Shown here piece by piece: positions 1 to 7,527 of a stretch of 43,863 bases of DNA; position 1 is the stretch's first letter, and every line of letters begins with the position of its first letter. The position numbers and the translations under genes are program-made. Origin of the DNA: Candidatus Metalachnospira gallinarum (GTDB lineage: Bacteria > Bacillota > Clostridia > Lachnospirales > Anaerotignaceae); assembly GCA_904378045.1 (NCBI GenBank), contig CAJFHC010000001.1, positions 1-43,863 on the forward strand, read 5' to 3'. The notes under the pieces were generated by a model. The model did not search any database, was not told the DNA's origin, and was given only the letters and a program-made list of their open reading frames with translations.

Positions 1-123
1 CTTCCAGCGATAAATATACTGGCGGTTGGTTTTATACTTCAATGCAGCTTTAGTAACGCCGTGTTTTTCAGCATATTTAATTAATGATAGACGGAATCTT
101 ATATCTTGTGTTATACTACCCAT
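1..123 (-). CDS. Transposase or integrase N-terminus, helix-turn-helix region (partial)
   Basis: This is the first 41 codons of a protein that continues beyond the left window edge. It starts MGSITQDIRFRLSLIKYAEK and continues with HGVTKAALKYKTNRQYIYRW. This is the pattern of the N-terminal helix-turn-helix of DDE transposases that bind IS ends: a helix, the turn HGVTKAA, and a recognition helix rich in R, Q and Y that ends in a conserved W. The start is supported by AAAGGGAG about 9 bases upstream on the minus strand. The catalytic DDE core lies outside the window, so the exact family (IS481-like or IS3-like) stays open. Confidence 0.6.
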   Translation of the reverse strand, partial: MGSITQDIRFRLSLIKYAEKHGVTKAALKYKTNRQYIYRWK

Positions 124-237
124 GCGGAAATACTCCCTTTCTTGTTTTGTTTTTGTTTGGTCGCTAAAACTATAACACAGAAAATGTATTTCCGCTTCTT
201 TATTTTTCAGTTGTAACACATGTATTGTAAACCTACA
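1..237 (-). mobile_element. Left end of an insertion sequence, cut by the window edge
   Basis: The minus strand reads from a likely IS end near base 237 into the start of a transposase. The terminal bases on the minus strand are TGTAGGTTTACAATACATG, beginning TGT as many IS3- and IS481-like ends do. About 110 bases of leader then run to the transposase ATG at 123. Only one end is in the window, so the family, the inverted repeat partner and any target duplication cannot be confirmed. The end position is inferred from the TGT terminus alone. Confidence 0.55.
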
Positions 238-266
238 AAGCTGTTTCAATAGAATGAAATTAATAA

Positions 267-296
267 TAGACTAAACAGCATTGATTGTGTTATAAT
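267..296 (+). promoter_or_regulatory. Candidate promoter for the lipid kinase gene
   Basis: TAGACT (267-272) is 18 bases from a perfect TATAAT (291-296). The -35 matches the consensus at four of six positions. It would give a leader of about 150 nucleotides before the ATG at 451. The site lies just outside the IS end. Confidence 0.4.
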
Positions 297-450
297 ACCC
301 ATTTAGAAACTTTATGCGTTTATTCGGCTTTGACGGGAGCATAAGGTTTTCTCTCTTGTTTCAGATTGGGATTTACAAACCTGTGGATTCGATATTTGGG
401 GCAGAATTTTATGGAAGAACGTGCATAATAATATGCAGGAGGAATTTTTG

Positions 451-1338
451 ATGAACAGAAAATTACTGGTGGTATTAAATCCCTGTTCGGGCAAGAAGAA
501 GGCCAACAGGTATTTTATTAATATAATCGCGCTTTTCAACGCTAAAGGCTGTGACTGCGACGTACATGTGACGGGATTCGCCGGTGACGCGGCCGAGTAT
601 GTAAGACAGAACGCCGGCGGACATGACATGGTCGTATGCATCGGCGGAGACGGCACGCTCAACGAGGTAATAACCGGGCTTGTTTCCGGCGGCTGGGATA
701 TTCCGATCGGATATATCCCTTCGGGAAGCACAAACGATTTTGCCAGCAGTCTGGGCATTTCCAAGAACATTATGGAGGCGGCGAGGGGAATACTGCGCGG
801 CTCGCCGGAACCGTATGATATCGGAAGGTTCAACAACAGATATTTTTCGTATGTGGCTTCCTTCGGGGCGTTTACTAAGGTATCCTATGACACTCCGCAG
901 GCGCTTAAAAATTCTTTCGGCCATTTTGCCTATGTTATGGAAAGCATTAAGGAACTGCCTGATATAAAACCCATCCACGCGAAAATCACGGCTGACGGGA
1001 ATACATTTGAGGGGGACTATGTTTTCGGCGCCATAAGCAATTCCACATCAGTGGCCGGCACGATAACCCTTGACCCGGACGTAGTGGATTTTGGCGACGG
1101 CCGTCTTGAGGTACTGCTCATAAAAGCTCCGACGACGCCAACGGACTGGACAAATATCGCGAAAGCCTATACAACTAAGCAGTATAACAACGACACGGTC
1201 AAGTTTTTTTCCGCCGAGAGCATTGACATAGAGATATCTCCGGACGTGGACTGGACGCTGGACGGCGAGTATGAGCCGGGAAGGGATAAGGTTGAGATAA
1301 GGACGATAATGCACGCGATACGGCTGATAAAAAAATGA
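451..1338 (+). CDS. Diacylglycerol/lipid kinase family protein (DagK/YegS/BmrU type)
   Basis: A cytoplasmic lipid kinase of 295 residues. It likely phosphorylates diacylglycerol or a related lipid so that it re-enters phospholipid or lipoteichoic acid metabolism. The N-terminus LLVVLNPCSGKKKANRYF is the first nucleotide-binding loop of the family. GGDGTLNEV and the following IPSGSTNDFA are the signature GGDGT and G-S-T-N-D-F-A motifs of DAGK catalytic domains. The C-terminal half has the usual beta sandwich with DGRLEVLLI and WTLDGEYEPG. ATG 451 is preferred because AGGAGG lies at 437-442; an in-frame upstream start at 421 has no site of its own. The length is normal for the family. The lipid substrate cannot be read from sequence. 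Confidence 0.9.
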   Translation: MNRKLLVVLNPCSGKKKANRYFINIIALFNAKGCDCDVHVTGFAGDAAEYVRQNAGGHDMVVCIGGDGTLNEVITGLVSGGWDIPIGYIPSGSTNDFASSLGISKNIMEAARGILRGSPEPYDIGRFNNRYFSYVASFGAFTKVSYDTPQALKNSFGHFAYVMESIKELPDIKPIHAKITADGNTFEGDYVFGAISNSTSVAGTITLDPDVVDFGDGRLEVLLIKAPTTPTDWTNIAKAYTTKQYNNDTVKFFSAESIDIEISPDVDWTLDGEYEPGRDKVEIRTIMHAIRLIKK

Positions 1339-1388
1339 TGGCTTAAGCGTAAAGCCTTGAGGTCTTTCCGCTTGTAATTGTCTGTGAG

Positions 1389-1422
1389 GACACGAAAAGT
1401 TCCGAGGGAAACTTTCCGTGTC
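1389..1422 (+). other. Stem-loop in the dagK 3' region
   Basis: GACACG (1389-1394) pairs with CGTGTC (1417-1422), and AAAGTT with AACTTT inside it, giving a long interrupted stem. No U-tract follows, so it is not a terminator alone. Its right arm begins the first copy of the 68-base repeat. Confidence 0.5.
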
Positions 1423-1477
1423 AGGCCGAGGCAAATATCAGTTAAAAGGACGCCGGTGGAAGTGAATTCCCCCGGCG
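1410..1477 (+). repeat. 68-base direct repeat, copy 1 (hairpin without U-tract)
   Basis: This block matches 1586-1653 with only three mismatches by eye. It ends in a CGCCGG...CCGGCG stem-loop. Here the stem is followed by ATTATAG, not by a T run, so this gene-proximal copy should not terminate transcription well. The two copies are offset by 176 bases. Confidence 0.8.
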
Positions 1478-1585
1478 ATTATAGTTATTGGACAAGTCAG
1501 ACGGTAAAAACTAACGGCGGATAGGTGCAAAATAAAAACAGTTTAAAGGCAGTAGGCAACAAATATGAAGTCACGTTCTGTGGGC

Positions 1586-1653
1586 AACTTTTCGTGTCAG
1601 GCCGAGGCAAATATCAGTTAAAAGGACGCCGGTGAAAATGAATTCCCCCGGCG
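1586..1653 (+). repeat. 68-base direct repeat, copy 2
   Basis: Second copy of the block at 1410-1477. Here the terminal stem-loop is followed directly by TTTTT. The 108 bases between the copies contain no convincing ORF. Confidence 0.8.
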
Positions 1654-1658
1654 TTTTT
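1627..1658 (+). terminator. Intrinsic terminator after the lipid kinase gene
   Basis: CGCCGG (1627-1632) pairs with CCGGCG (1648-1653), followed by TTTTT (1654-1658). It sits at the end of the second 68-base repeat. It probably ends the lipid kinase transcript and may also help the convergent P1 peptidase gene. Confidence 0.7.
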
Positions 1659-1713
1659 GCGCAGTATAGCTCGAATGAAAGGTCTCTTTTGGATTTAATG
1701 GAGCGTTATATTT

Positions 1714-2688
1714 TCAGCGTCTCGCTCCAACGGCTCCGTGAAAGTCACCGCAGTTAAGCACCGCGTTCCTTATGGCGCAGGCCATAACGTGGGAGGCCAA
1801 TGTGCCTACGACATTTACATCGGCCTGCACGTCTCCGGTGGACAGTGCATAGACCGTGTCTCCGTCGGAAAGAGTATGAACGGGCCTGATGGATCGGGCA
1901 AGACCGTTCTGCCCCATGGCGGCGATTTTATTGAGTTTGGCCTTATCAAATTTGGCGTTGGTTATGACGGCGCCTATGGTCGTGTTCGTATTGGGGGCGC
2001 TGTGCAGCGGGTCTGAGAGGAATGTCTCGTAGAGGGCGAGTTCGCTGTCGTCAAGGGCTTTGCCGTCCATTGTTCTCATTCCGGCCAGTTTTTCGCCGGT
2101 CTCGAAGTCATAAACGTCGCCAATGGCGTTGACTGCGACCACCGCTCCAACTTTCAAATCACCAAGCTGCACGGCGTAGATACCGAGCCCGGAGTTCATA
2201 ATCCTGTCAGGCTCCATAAATTTGCCGACGGTCGCTCCTGTCCCGGCGCCGGCGTTGCCCTGCTTCGGACAGTTGAGTTCCGCGTTTTGACAGGCTTTTT
2301 TCGCCATTTCCTTATTGGGGCGCACGTCTCCGGAGACAAACGCCAAGTCAAATATGCAGGACTGGCACACCAGAGGAACGTGTATGTCTCCCACGGCAAA
2401 ACCAATGCCCTTTTCAGCCAGATATTCCATAACACCTCCGGCGGCGTCAAGTCCGAATGCGCTTCCGCCGCTCAAAAGGACGGCGTGTATCACGTCCGTA
2501 GTGGCGGCCGGATTCAAAAGCTCAGTCTCTCTGGAAGCCGGGCCTCCGCCTCTGACATCCACTCCGGCGGGCATACCGTTTTCGCATATAATAACGGTGC
2601 ATCCCGTGGCATGCTCCAAATCCTCGGCGTTTCCTATTTTTACGTTCTCGATTTCGCTTATATCTATTTCCCTGAATGGGTATTTCAT
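1714..2688 (-). CDS. P1 family peptidase (DmpA-like L-aminopeptidase/esterase)
   Basis: A 324-residue member of peptidase family P1, whose members cleave themselves to expose an N-terminal nucleophile and then act as aminopeptidases or amidases on small peptides. The family glycine-rich signature GGSAFGLDAAGGVMEYL is at about residues 74-90. The likely self-cleavage site is in NTNTTIGAV (233-241), which would free a Thr nucleophile. GNAGAGTGATVGK near 144-156 is also typical. No signal peptide is visible, so it is cytoplasmic. AGGGAGG precedes the ATG. The length fits the single-chain precursor. The physiological substrate of Clostridia members is not known to me. Confidence 0.85.
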   Translation of the reverse strand: MKYPFREIDISEIENVKIGNAEDLEHATGCTVIICENGMPAGVDVRGGGPASRETELLNPAATTDVIHAVLLSGGSAFGLDAAGGVMEYLAEKGIGFAVGDIHVPLVCQSCIFDLAFVSGDVRPNKEMAKKACQNAELNCPKQGNAGAGTGATVGKFMEPDRIMNSGLGIYAVQLGDLKVGAVVAVNAIGDVYDFETGEKLAGMRTMDGKALDDSELALYETFLSDPLHSAPNTNTTIGAVITNAKFDKAKLNKIAAMGQNGLARSIRPVHTLSDGDTVYALSTGDVQADVNVVGTLASHVMACAIRNAVLNCGDFHGAVGARR

Positions 2689-2720
2689 CCTTAGCCCTCC
2701 CTTTTCCGGCTTTTGTTTAA

Positions 2721-2749
2721 ATTATATAATATATATCCTGCCATTGCAA
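2721..2749 (-). promoter_or_regulatory. Promoter of the P1 peptidase gene
   Basis: On the minus strand TTGCAA (2749-2744) is 17 bases from a perfect TATAAT (2726-2721), just upstream of the peptidase ribosome binding site. Confidence 0.65.
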
Positions 2750-2759
2750 TTATATTGCC

Positions 2760-3214
2760 GCAGAGGATGGATTGGGATTAATTCTCCATATCAGGCCGTA
2801 TTTAGATACAAATAGACTTTTATTCTCCACTTTGATTTATATATACATATATTTAAGGTATATATCTCCACTTATTCTTATATTTATGGCAAATCGTTCC
2901 GTTACTACTCGCAAATAGGGCGGAGGATAATCAAATAATGGTCATATTCGCCATATATATATTATTTTTATTGATGTTTATAACTTTTTTCACTACAAAA
3001 GCATATTTTTATATAAAAATAGTGGGGTTATACTCCACAATGCTCCATATCCATACGGGATTTGATTTCATCCTCCACACAAGGCCATATTTTGCCCGCG
3101 TATGGTTCATATTATGGGGTGGTTTAACACTTTATCGCCATAATCTGGCGTATTTTGATATGATTGCGGTTGTTATCCGCCACATTGCCGCTGTTTTTCC
3201 ACACATAGCAGCAC
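2760..3214. other. AT-rich gene-free stretch with degenerate short repeats
   Basis: About 450 bases much richer in A and T than the flanking genes. Short motifs recur: CTCCAC or CTCCAT several times, and GGCC(G/A)TATTT twice. The blocks at 2784-2805 and 3073-3094 agree at roughly 16 of 22 positions. The only ORF of any length (2938-3276) looks spurious. I see no terminator or RNA gene here; it could be a decayed element. Confidence 0.4.
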
Positions 3215-4414
3215 TTATTCACCACCGTGCTCCGCTTCGGTTCCACCGAAACCATAGGACGAGCACCAGAGCTTAATCAGACGGCAGAACATGTCGGCGG
3301 GTGAAGCCCTGCCCACATCCGCCGCCGCTGACACCTCTGCCTCGGCAAGCGTTTCGCCGTCCAGCTCATATACGGCCTTTCCGACGATGTCGCCCTTATG
3401 TACAGGCGCGGTCAGCTCATCAACTGTGACGGTGAGCGTCGGCTCCGCTGAGCCTTTGGGAAGCGTGGCTCTTATGTCATCCTCCACTGCCAGCTCCACG
3501 GATTCGGCTGTTCCCTTAGACACGTCCGCCTCTCCTATTATATCTCCTTTTTCGGCTCCGGTGACCGTGGCGTAATTGGCGAAGCCGTAGTCCAGCAGCT
3601 CCATTGCCTCGGAAAACCGGCTTTTGTTGTCCGGAGCGGCCATGATCACCGCCACCAGCTCCATATCGCCACGTTTTGCCGATGCCGAGAGACAGTACTT
3701 CGCCTCGGATGTGCTGCCGGTCTTAAGTCCGGTCGCTCCTTCGTACCATTTGACGAGCTTGTTTGTGTTGGTCAGACCGAATTCGCTTGTTCCTCGGCGG
3801 GTGGAGTGAGTCAGGCTGTCCTGCCATGTCGTTGTATACTCTGTTATCTCCGGGAAATTCCTGAGAAGCTCCGCAGACATAACGGCAATATCCCTGGCGC
3901 TGGAAAGATGACCGTCGCCGTCAAGGCCGCAGGCATTTTTGAACGTGGTATCCTCCATTCCAAGCTCCTTTGCCCTCTCGTTCATCATTTCCACAAATCC
4001 GTCCTCGCTTCCGCCTATGTATTCGGCAAGAGCCACGGCGGCGTCATTGGCCGACGCTATGGAAACGCATTTGACAAGCTCCTCTACGCTTTGTCGCTCG
4101 CCTTCCTCAAGATATACCTGTGAGCCTCCCATGGAGGCGGCGTGTGAGCTTACGCTTACCTCGTCCGTGAAGGAAATACGGCCGTCCCTTTCGGCCTCGT
4201 ATACAAGAAGGAGAGTCATAATTTTCGTAATGCTCGCGGGAGGGAGCTTTTCGGAGGAATTGTGCTCGTAAAGGACATTCCCGCCGTCAACGTCCACAAG
4301 TATGGCGCTTTCGCACTCAAGAGAGAGATCAGTCAGATTTTCATACTGCCCTCCGTATGCGGGCACGGAGACAATAAGGCCCGCCACGATGGCGGCCAAT
4401 GCTTTGAGTTTCAT
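3215..4414 (-). CDS. D-alanyl-D-alanine carboxypeptidase, DacF/PBP5 type
   Basis: An exported low-molecular-weight penicillin-binding protein of 399 residues that trims the terminal D-Ala from peptidoglycan pentapeptides. It has a signal peptide (KLKALAAIVAGLIVSVPAYG). All three catalytic motifs are present: SITK at 61-64, SAN at 121-123 and KTG at 231-233. The C-terminal part (about 270-365) is the beta-rich PBP5 C-terminal domain. The tail (LIKLWCSS) resembles the short membrane-associating segment of these enzymes, followed by an unusual polar extension. A modest GGAGA precedes the ATG. A second paralogue is at 7528-8691 and the two share little beyond the motifs, so they are not a recent duplication. 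Confidence 0.92.
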   Translation of the reverse strand: MKLKALAAIVAGLIVSVPAYGGQYENLTDLSLECESAILVDVDGGNVLYEHNSSEKLPPASITKIMTLLLVYEAERDGRISFTDEVSVSSHAASMGGSQVYLEEGERQSVEELVKCVSIASANDAAVALAEYIGGSEDGFVEMMNERAKELGMEDTTFKNACGLDGDGHLSSARDIAVMSAELLRNFPEITEYTTTWQDSLTHSTRRGTSEFGLTNTNKLVKWYEGATGLKTGSTSEAKYCLSASAKRGDMELVAVIMAAPDNKSRFSEAMELLDYGFANYATVTGAEKGDIIGEADVSKGTAESVELAVEDDIRATLPKGSAEPTLTVTVDELTAPVHKGDIVGKAVYELDGETLAEAEVSAAADVGRASPADMFCRLIKLWCSSYGFGGTEAEHGGE

Positions 4415-4538
4415 ATATCATTCTCCAAAATTTATTACAATATTAAAATATTCCCTAAAAAGCCGGCGTAGAACAGGCGTTGACTTGAAGGCGATGATGG
4501 GATATATTAAACATAGAAAATTAAAGGGGGAGATTTTT

Positions 4539-4910
4539 GTGATAGATTTTGACAACGGCAGCGTTATAAAACTCAAACAGGCGTCTCTTGATTCGGCGGA
4601 TGAGATATTGCCCTTGCTCATAGACGGCGAGAAGGTCGTTTCATGCTACAAGGGAATAAGGGATTTTGTGGCATTTACGACACACAGGATCATTTCCGTA
4701 AACGTGCAAGGGATCACGGGTAAGAAAAAGGACTTTACGTCCATGCCGTATTCAAGGATACAGACGTTTTCCGTGGAGACGTCCGGCGTTCTCGATTTGG
4801 ACAGCGAGCTGGAACTGTATTTCAGCGGACTGGGCAAGTTGAAATTTGAATTTACCGGCAGGAGCGATATAGTGGAGATCGGCCGTCTCATCGGAGAGAA
4901 AATTTTATAA
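4539..4910 (+). CDS. Small bacterial PH-domain protein
   Basis: A soluble protein of 123 residues made of a single bacterial PH-like domain (bPH_1 type), a fold that Firmicutes use for protein or lipid contacts. The pattern EKVVSCYKGIRDFVAFTTHRIISVNVQGITGK (quoted in part: KGIRDFVAFTTHRIISVN), followed by SMPYSRIQTFSVETSG, is typical: a beta strand holding FT.HRI and then the YS.I..FSVETSG strand. The GTG start at 4539 is chosen for AAAGGGGGAG just upstream; the frame stays open further left but overlaps the divergent carboxypeptidase gene. Its own terminator follows, so it is a single-gene unit. Function unknown. Confidence 0.8.
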   Translation: MIDFDNGSVIKLKQASLDSADEILPLLIDGEKVVSCYKGIRDFVAFTTHRIISVNVQGITGKKKDFTSMPYSRIQTFSVETSGVLDLDSELELYFSGLGKLKFEFTGRSDIVEIGRLIGEKIL

Positions 4911-4916
4911 TTCTGC

Positions 4917-4940
4917 GCTCGGCAAAGGCCGGGCTTTTTT
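4917..4940 (+). terminator. Intrinsic terminator after the PH-domain gene
   Basis: The stem GCTCGGC/GCCGGGC with loop AAAG is followed by TTTTTT. A weaker stem, AGTCTT/AAGACT (4941-4959), lies directly behind it. Confidence 0.85.
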
Positions 4941-4977
4941 AGTCTTTTAATTTAAGACTTCTTTAATCTATTGCCTG

Positions 4978-5006
4978 TTTACGGAAGGCTCCGACTCTGC
5001 TATAAT
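4978..5006 (+). promoter_or_regulatory. Promoter of the site-2 protease homologue-scpAB operon
   Basis: TTTACG (4978-4983) is 17 bases from a perfect TATAAT (5001-5006), 30 bases before the first start codon. Confidence 0.65.
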
Positions 5007-5036
5007 TATGTAGACAAATTTTAAAAGAGGTGCGAG

Positions 5037-5630
5037 ATGTATCAGTTAATTATATTTTTACTTGGAATACCGGCCATTATGGTGGCTACGACCATACACG
5101 AGTTTACGAGAGCCGCCGTTTCCACGGCTCTTGGCGACAGCCTTCCGAAAGAGAGGGGCAGGCTTACGCTTAATCCGCTCAGACATTTCGAGCCCATCGG
5201 TCTCATACTTATGCTGGCCTGCGGCTTTGGCTGGGGCAAGCCCGTTGAGACAAGCGGGCTGAGATACAAAAACAGGAACAGGGGAGTGCTCCTTACAGCC
5301 ATACTTCCCACGGCTGCGAATCTTGTGTTCGCCTTCGTATTTATGTTCCTTGCCTCGGCGGTGTCAAACATCGTACTGCTTTCGTCGTTTTTTGTGAGAA
5401 TAGCTTATTACTGCTGTTGTCTTGTTGTATACAATTTCATACCCGTGGAGCCTATGGACTGCGTTAAGGTGCTTTCGGTGCTTATGCCGGCCAACACATA
5501 TTTTAAGTTCATACAATATGAGAAGATGATACAGATGATATTCCTTCTGCTTCTCTTCTTCGGGCTTAGCGGATTTTTTGTCGGAATCGCCGATACGCTT
5601 TATTACGGCATAGCGGCCGTTGTGCTTTAA
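5037..5630 (+). CDS. Site-2 protease (M50) homologue with a degenerate zinc motif
   Basis: A 197-residue integral membrane protein of the M50 rhomboid-unrelated intramembrane protease family often found before scpA in Firmicutes. The frame is clear: TTIHEF near residue 20, ERGRLTLNPLRHFEPIGLI at 39-57, GFGWGKPV and YNFIPVEPMD near 132-141. Active members have HExxH and a later D. Here the first motif is H21-E22-F-T-R25, so the second zinc-binding His is Arg (codon AGA), while D141 is kept. The following G of the usual LDG is Cys. It is therefore probably not a working zinc protease and may act as a membrane scaffold. AGAGG precedes the ATG, and scpA begins 12 bases downstream. Confidence 0.8.
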   Translation: MYQLIIFLLGIPAIMVATTIHEFTRAAVSTALGDSLPKERGRLTLNPLRHFEPIGLILMLACGFGWGKPVETSGLRYKNRNRGVLLTAILPTAANLVFAFVFMFLASAVSNIVLLSSFFVRIAYYCCCLVVYNFIPVEPMDCVKVLSVLMPANTYFKFIQYEKMIQMIFLLLLFFGLSGFFVGIADTLYYGIAAVVL

Positions 5631-5642
5631 GGCTGGGATAAT

Positions 5643-6452
5643 ATGGAGAATATGACTGTAAAGCTGGACAGCTTTTCGGGGCCCCTTGATCTGCTGTACC
5701 ATTTGATAGAGAAAAACGAGATAGATATATACGACATCCCCATCGCGGCTTTGACCGACCAGTATATCGAGTTCATCAGCCGTGAGGAAAACCGGAATAT
5801 GGACGGAATGAGCGAGTTTGTGCTCATGGCCGCCACTCTTATAGAAATAAAGAGCCGTATGCTTTTGCCAAAGCCCGCCGAGAACGAGGACGAGGCCGAC
5901 CCCAGAGAGGAGCTTGTGCAGAAGCTTCTTGAATATAAACGGTTCAAGGGCATAACGGAGACACTGGCGATGAAAGGCGAGGAAGCGTCAAGGACGCTGT
6001 TCAGAGAACGTGACCCGATCATAGACGAGCTGATGAAGGCAGTGGAGCCGGATGTGGAAGAAAGTCTAAACGGACTGACAATGGATGATATGTACCGGGC
6101 TTTTCGTGACGTTATGATACGTCGGGAAAAGAAGGTCGACCGTGTGAGAAGTGGGTTCAGCTCCGTAAAGCGGGACAGCTTCACCGTGGACGAGAAAATA
6201 ACGGCGCTCAAGGGAGCGCTTAGAAGAAGCGGAAGCGTCAAATTTTACGATATGTTTGGCGAGGATTCCTCAAGGGAGGAAATACTTGTGACATTCCTCG
6301 CACTTTTGGAGCTGATAAGACGGCATAACGTATCCGTAAGCCAGGAAGACGCCTTTGGGGAGATAATGATATTTGCCGGAGATCTTGACAGGGAAGAGGA
6401 GCCGGAGAATTTGGAAAGCGGCGAGAGCTTTGAGAACGGTTTTGAATCCTGA
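5643..6452 (+). CDS. scpA: Segregation and condensation protein A
   Basis: ScpA is the kleisin subunit that bridges the SMC dimer in bacterial chromosome condensation. At 269 residues it has the normal length. The N-terminus VKLDSFSGPLDLLYHLIEKN is the family hallmark, followed by DIPIAALTDQYIEFI and EFVLMAATLIEIKSRMLLPK. The C-terminal winged helix is FLALLELIRRHNVSVSQEDAFGEI in part (FLALLELIRRHNVSVSQ). It is co-transcribed with scpB, 23 bases downstream. The C-terminal tail is acidic (EEEPENLESGESFE). Confidence 0.96.
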   Translation: MENMTVKLDSFSGPLDLLYHLIEKNEIDIYDIPIAALTDQYIEFISREENRNMDGMSEFVLMAATLIEIKSRMLLPKPAENEDEADPREELVQKLLEYKRFKGITETLAMKGEEASRTLFRERDPIIDELMKAVEPDVEESLNGLTMDDMYRAFRDVMIRREKKVDRVRSGFSSVKRDSFTVDEKITALKGALRRSGSVKFYDMFGEDSSREEILVTFLALLELIRRHNVSVSQEDAFGEIMIFAGDLDREEEPENLESGESFENGFES

Positions 6453-6475
6453 GTTCCGAAAAAATGGTGATAAAA

Positions 6476-7018
6476 ATGAAAATGAACGAATATGAGGCGG
6501 TCATCGAGGCCGCGCTTTTTGTGGCCGGCGACAAGGTGAGCCTTGCGGCGCTGGCCGATATGATAGAAATGGACAAGGCCACGACAAAGGCCATCGTAAA
6601 CACGCTCATAAACCGATATTCCGGTGAAAACCGTGGAATAAGGATAATAGAGATAGGAGACGGATACCAGATGTGTACGTCTCCCGAATGCTTCGACAGC
6701 ATAAGGAAAATATATAAGGGCAGGGAAAGGCAGTCGCTTTCGCCGGCGCTTTTGGAGACTTTGGCCATTATCGCCTACAAACAGCCGGTGACAAAGGCCG
6801 ACATAGAGAGCATAAGGGGAGTCAACAGCGACCACGCTGTCAACCGTCTGGTGGAAAAGGGACTGGTCTGCGAGGCCGGAAGGCTGGACAGTCCGGGGAA
6901 ACCCATACTTTTTGGCACGACGACGGAGTTTCTGCGCTATTTCGGCTTCCGTGACACGACGGAGCTGCCCGCTCTTAAGGAGCCTGAAATGGACGGGCAG
7001 ATAAGTTTTTTTGAATGA
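6476..7018 (+). CDS. scpB: Segregation and condensation protein B
   Basis: ScpB dimerises through winged-helix domains and binds ScpA to complete the SMC condensin complex. The N-terminus EAVIEAALFVAGDKVSL and the central ALLETLAIIAYKQPVTKADI, with RGVNSD and LGTTTEFLRYF-like sequence (FGTTTEFLRYFG), are diagnostic. The start is uncertain: ATG 6476 has GGTGA five bases upstream, while ATG 6464 has no ribosome binding site, so 6476 is preferred. Its stop overlaps an ATGA junction with the next frame. Length is about 180 residues, normal for the family. Confidence 0.94.
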   Translation: MKMNEYEAVIEAALFVAGDKVSLAALADMIEMDKATTKAIVNTLINRYSGENRGIRIIEIGDGYQMCTSPECFDSIRKIYKGRERQSLSPALLETLAIIAYKQPVTKADIESIRGVNSDHAVNRLVEKGLVCEAGRLDSPGKPILFGTTTEFLRYFGFRDTTELPALKEPEMDGQISFFE

Positions 7019-7029
7019 AAGGCGGATTT

Positions 7030-7284
7030 ATGGACAGAATGACCGTTAAAACTAATAAAACCTATGAGCTTGCAGGCGGCGCGGACGAGAAAAAAGCCGT
7101 TGAGCGTCTCGGACGTTATGAGGATATGTATGCTGCGGCTTTGGAGGAGCTGGAAAAAACGGCTGAAAAGCTGGAAAGGCTCAAGGCGGAGAATAAGACA
7201 AAAACCGTGGCTTTTCGCCAGCTTTTAGGCGATAAGCTGAGGCTGACGGAAATAGTCGGACGAATAGAATTATGGATAAAATAA
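7030..7284 (+). CDS. Small coiled-coil protein of unknown function
   Basis: An 84-residue soluble protein. The start at 7030 is favoured by AAAGGCGGA four bases upstream; an ATG at 7015 overlaps the scpB stop. The segment ERLGRYEDMYAAALEELEKT, with further heptads up to LKAENKT, predicts a coiled coil. It resembles small phage-type proteins of Clostridia that carry ERLxxYED followed by a coiled coil, but that is recognition from memory and gives no function. It is probably the last gene of the scpAB transcript, since a strong terminator follows 23 bases later. Confidence 0.65.
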   Translation: MDRMTVKTNKTYELAGGADEKKAVERLGRYEDMYAAALEELEKTAEKLERLKAENKTKTVAFRQLLGDKLRLTEIVGRIELWIK

Positions 7285-7307
7285 TATGGTTTTCAATACC
7301 GCTTTTG

Positions 7308-7341
7308 GAGCCGCCGAATATAGACGGCTCTGTGTTTTTTT
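7308..7341 (+). terminator. Intrinsic terminator of the scpAB operon
   Basis: GAGCCG (7308-7313) pairs with CGGCTC (7325-7330), followed by TGTGTTTTTTT. Confidence 0.8.
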
Positions 7342-7356
7342 GAAATAAAAGCAACA

Positions 7357-7435
7357 GCCGCAAAGAGCGGCAGGTTTAAGTTTATCGCTTGTTTTGAGAA
7401 CGGCCGCTCTGTGTGACTATGGAGCGGTCATTTTT
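7357..7435 (+). promoter_or_regulatory. Attenuator-like set of overlapping stem-loops before the second D,D-carboxypeptidase gene
   Basis: Four mutually complementary segments occur in order: GCCGC (7357-7361), AGAGCGGC (7364-7371), GGCCGCTCT (7402-7410) and GAGCGGTC (7422-7429). Segment 1 can pair with 2, 2 with 3, or 3 with 4. The 3:4 stem is followed by ATTTTT. This is the arrangement of an attenuator, though no leader peptide or ligand-binding domain is visible and it may simply be stacked terminators. Confidence 0.4.
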
Positions 7436-7527
7436 AATGTCCGCACAGAAAAGAATTTAACAAGCACGTCCCATCCGAATGTCCGCCTCCTTTTGGAATA
7501 TACTTGAACAGGAGGGAGTGACCGGAT

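Noticed and set aside
421..450. An upstream start for the lipid kinase
   Set aside because: The extra ten codons contain the AGGAGG site that serves the ATG at 451.
2938..3276. A 112-residue ORF with hydrophobic start and a GGAGG upstream
   Set aside because: It lies in AT-rich sequence, its translation has no family character, the site is 11 bases from the ATG, and its end runs antisense into the carboxypeptidase gene.
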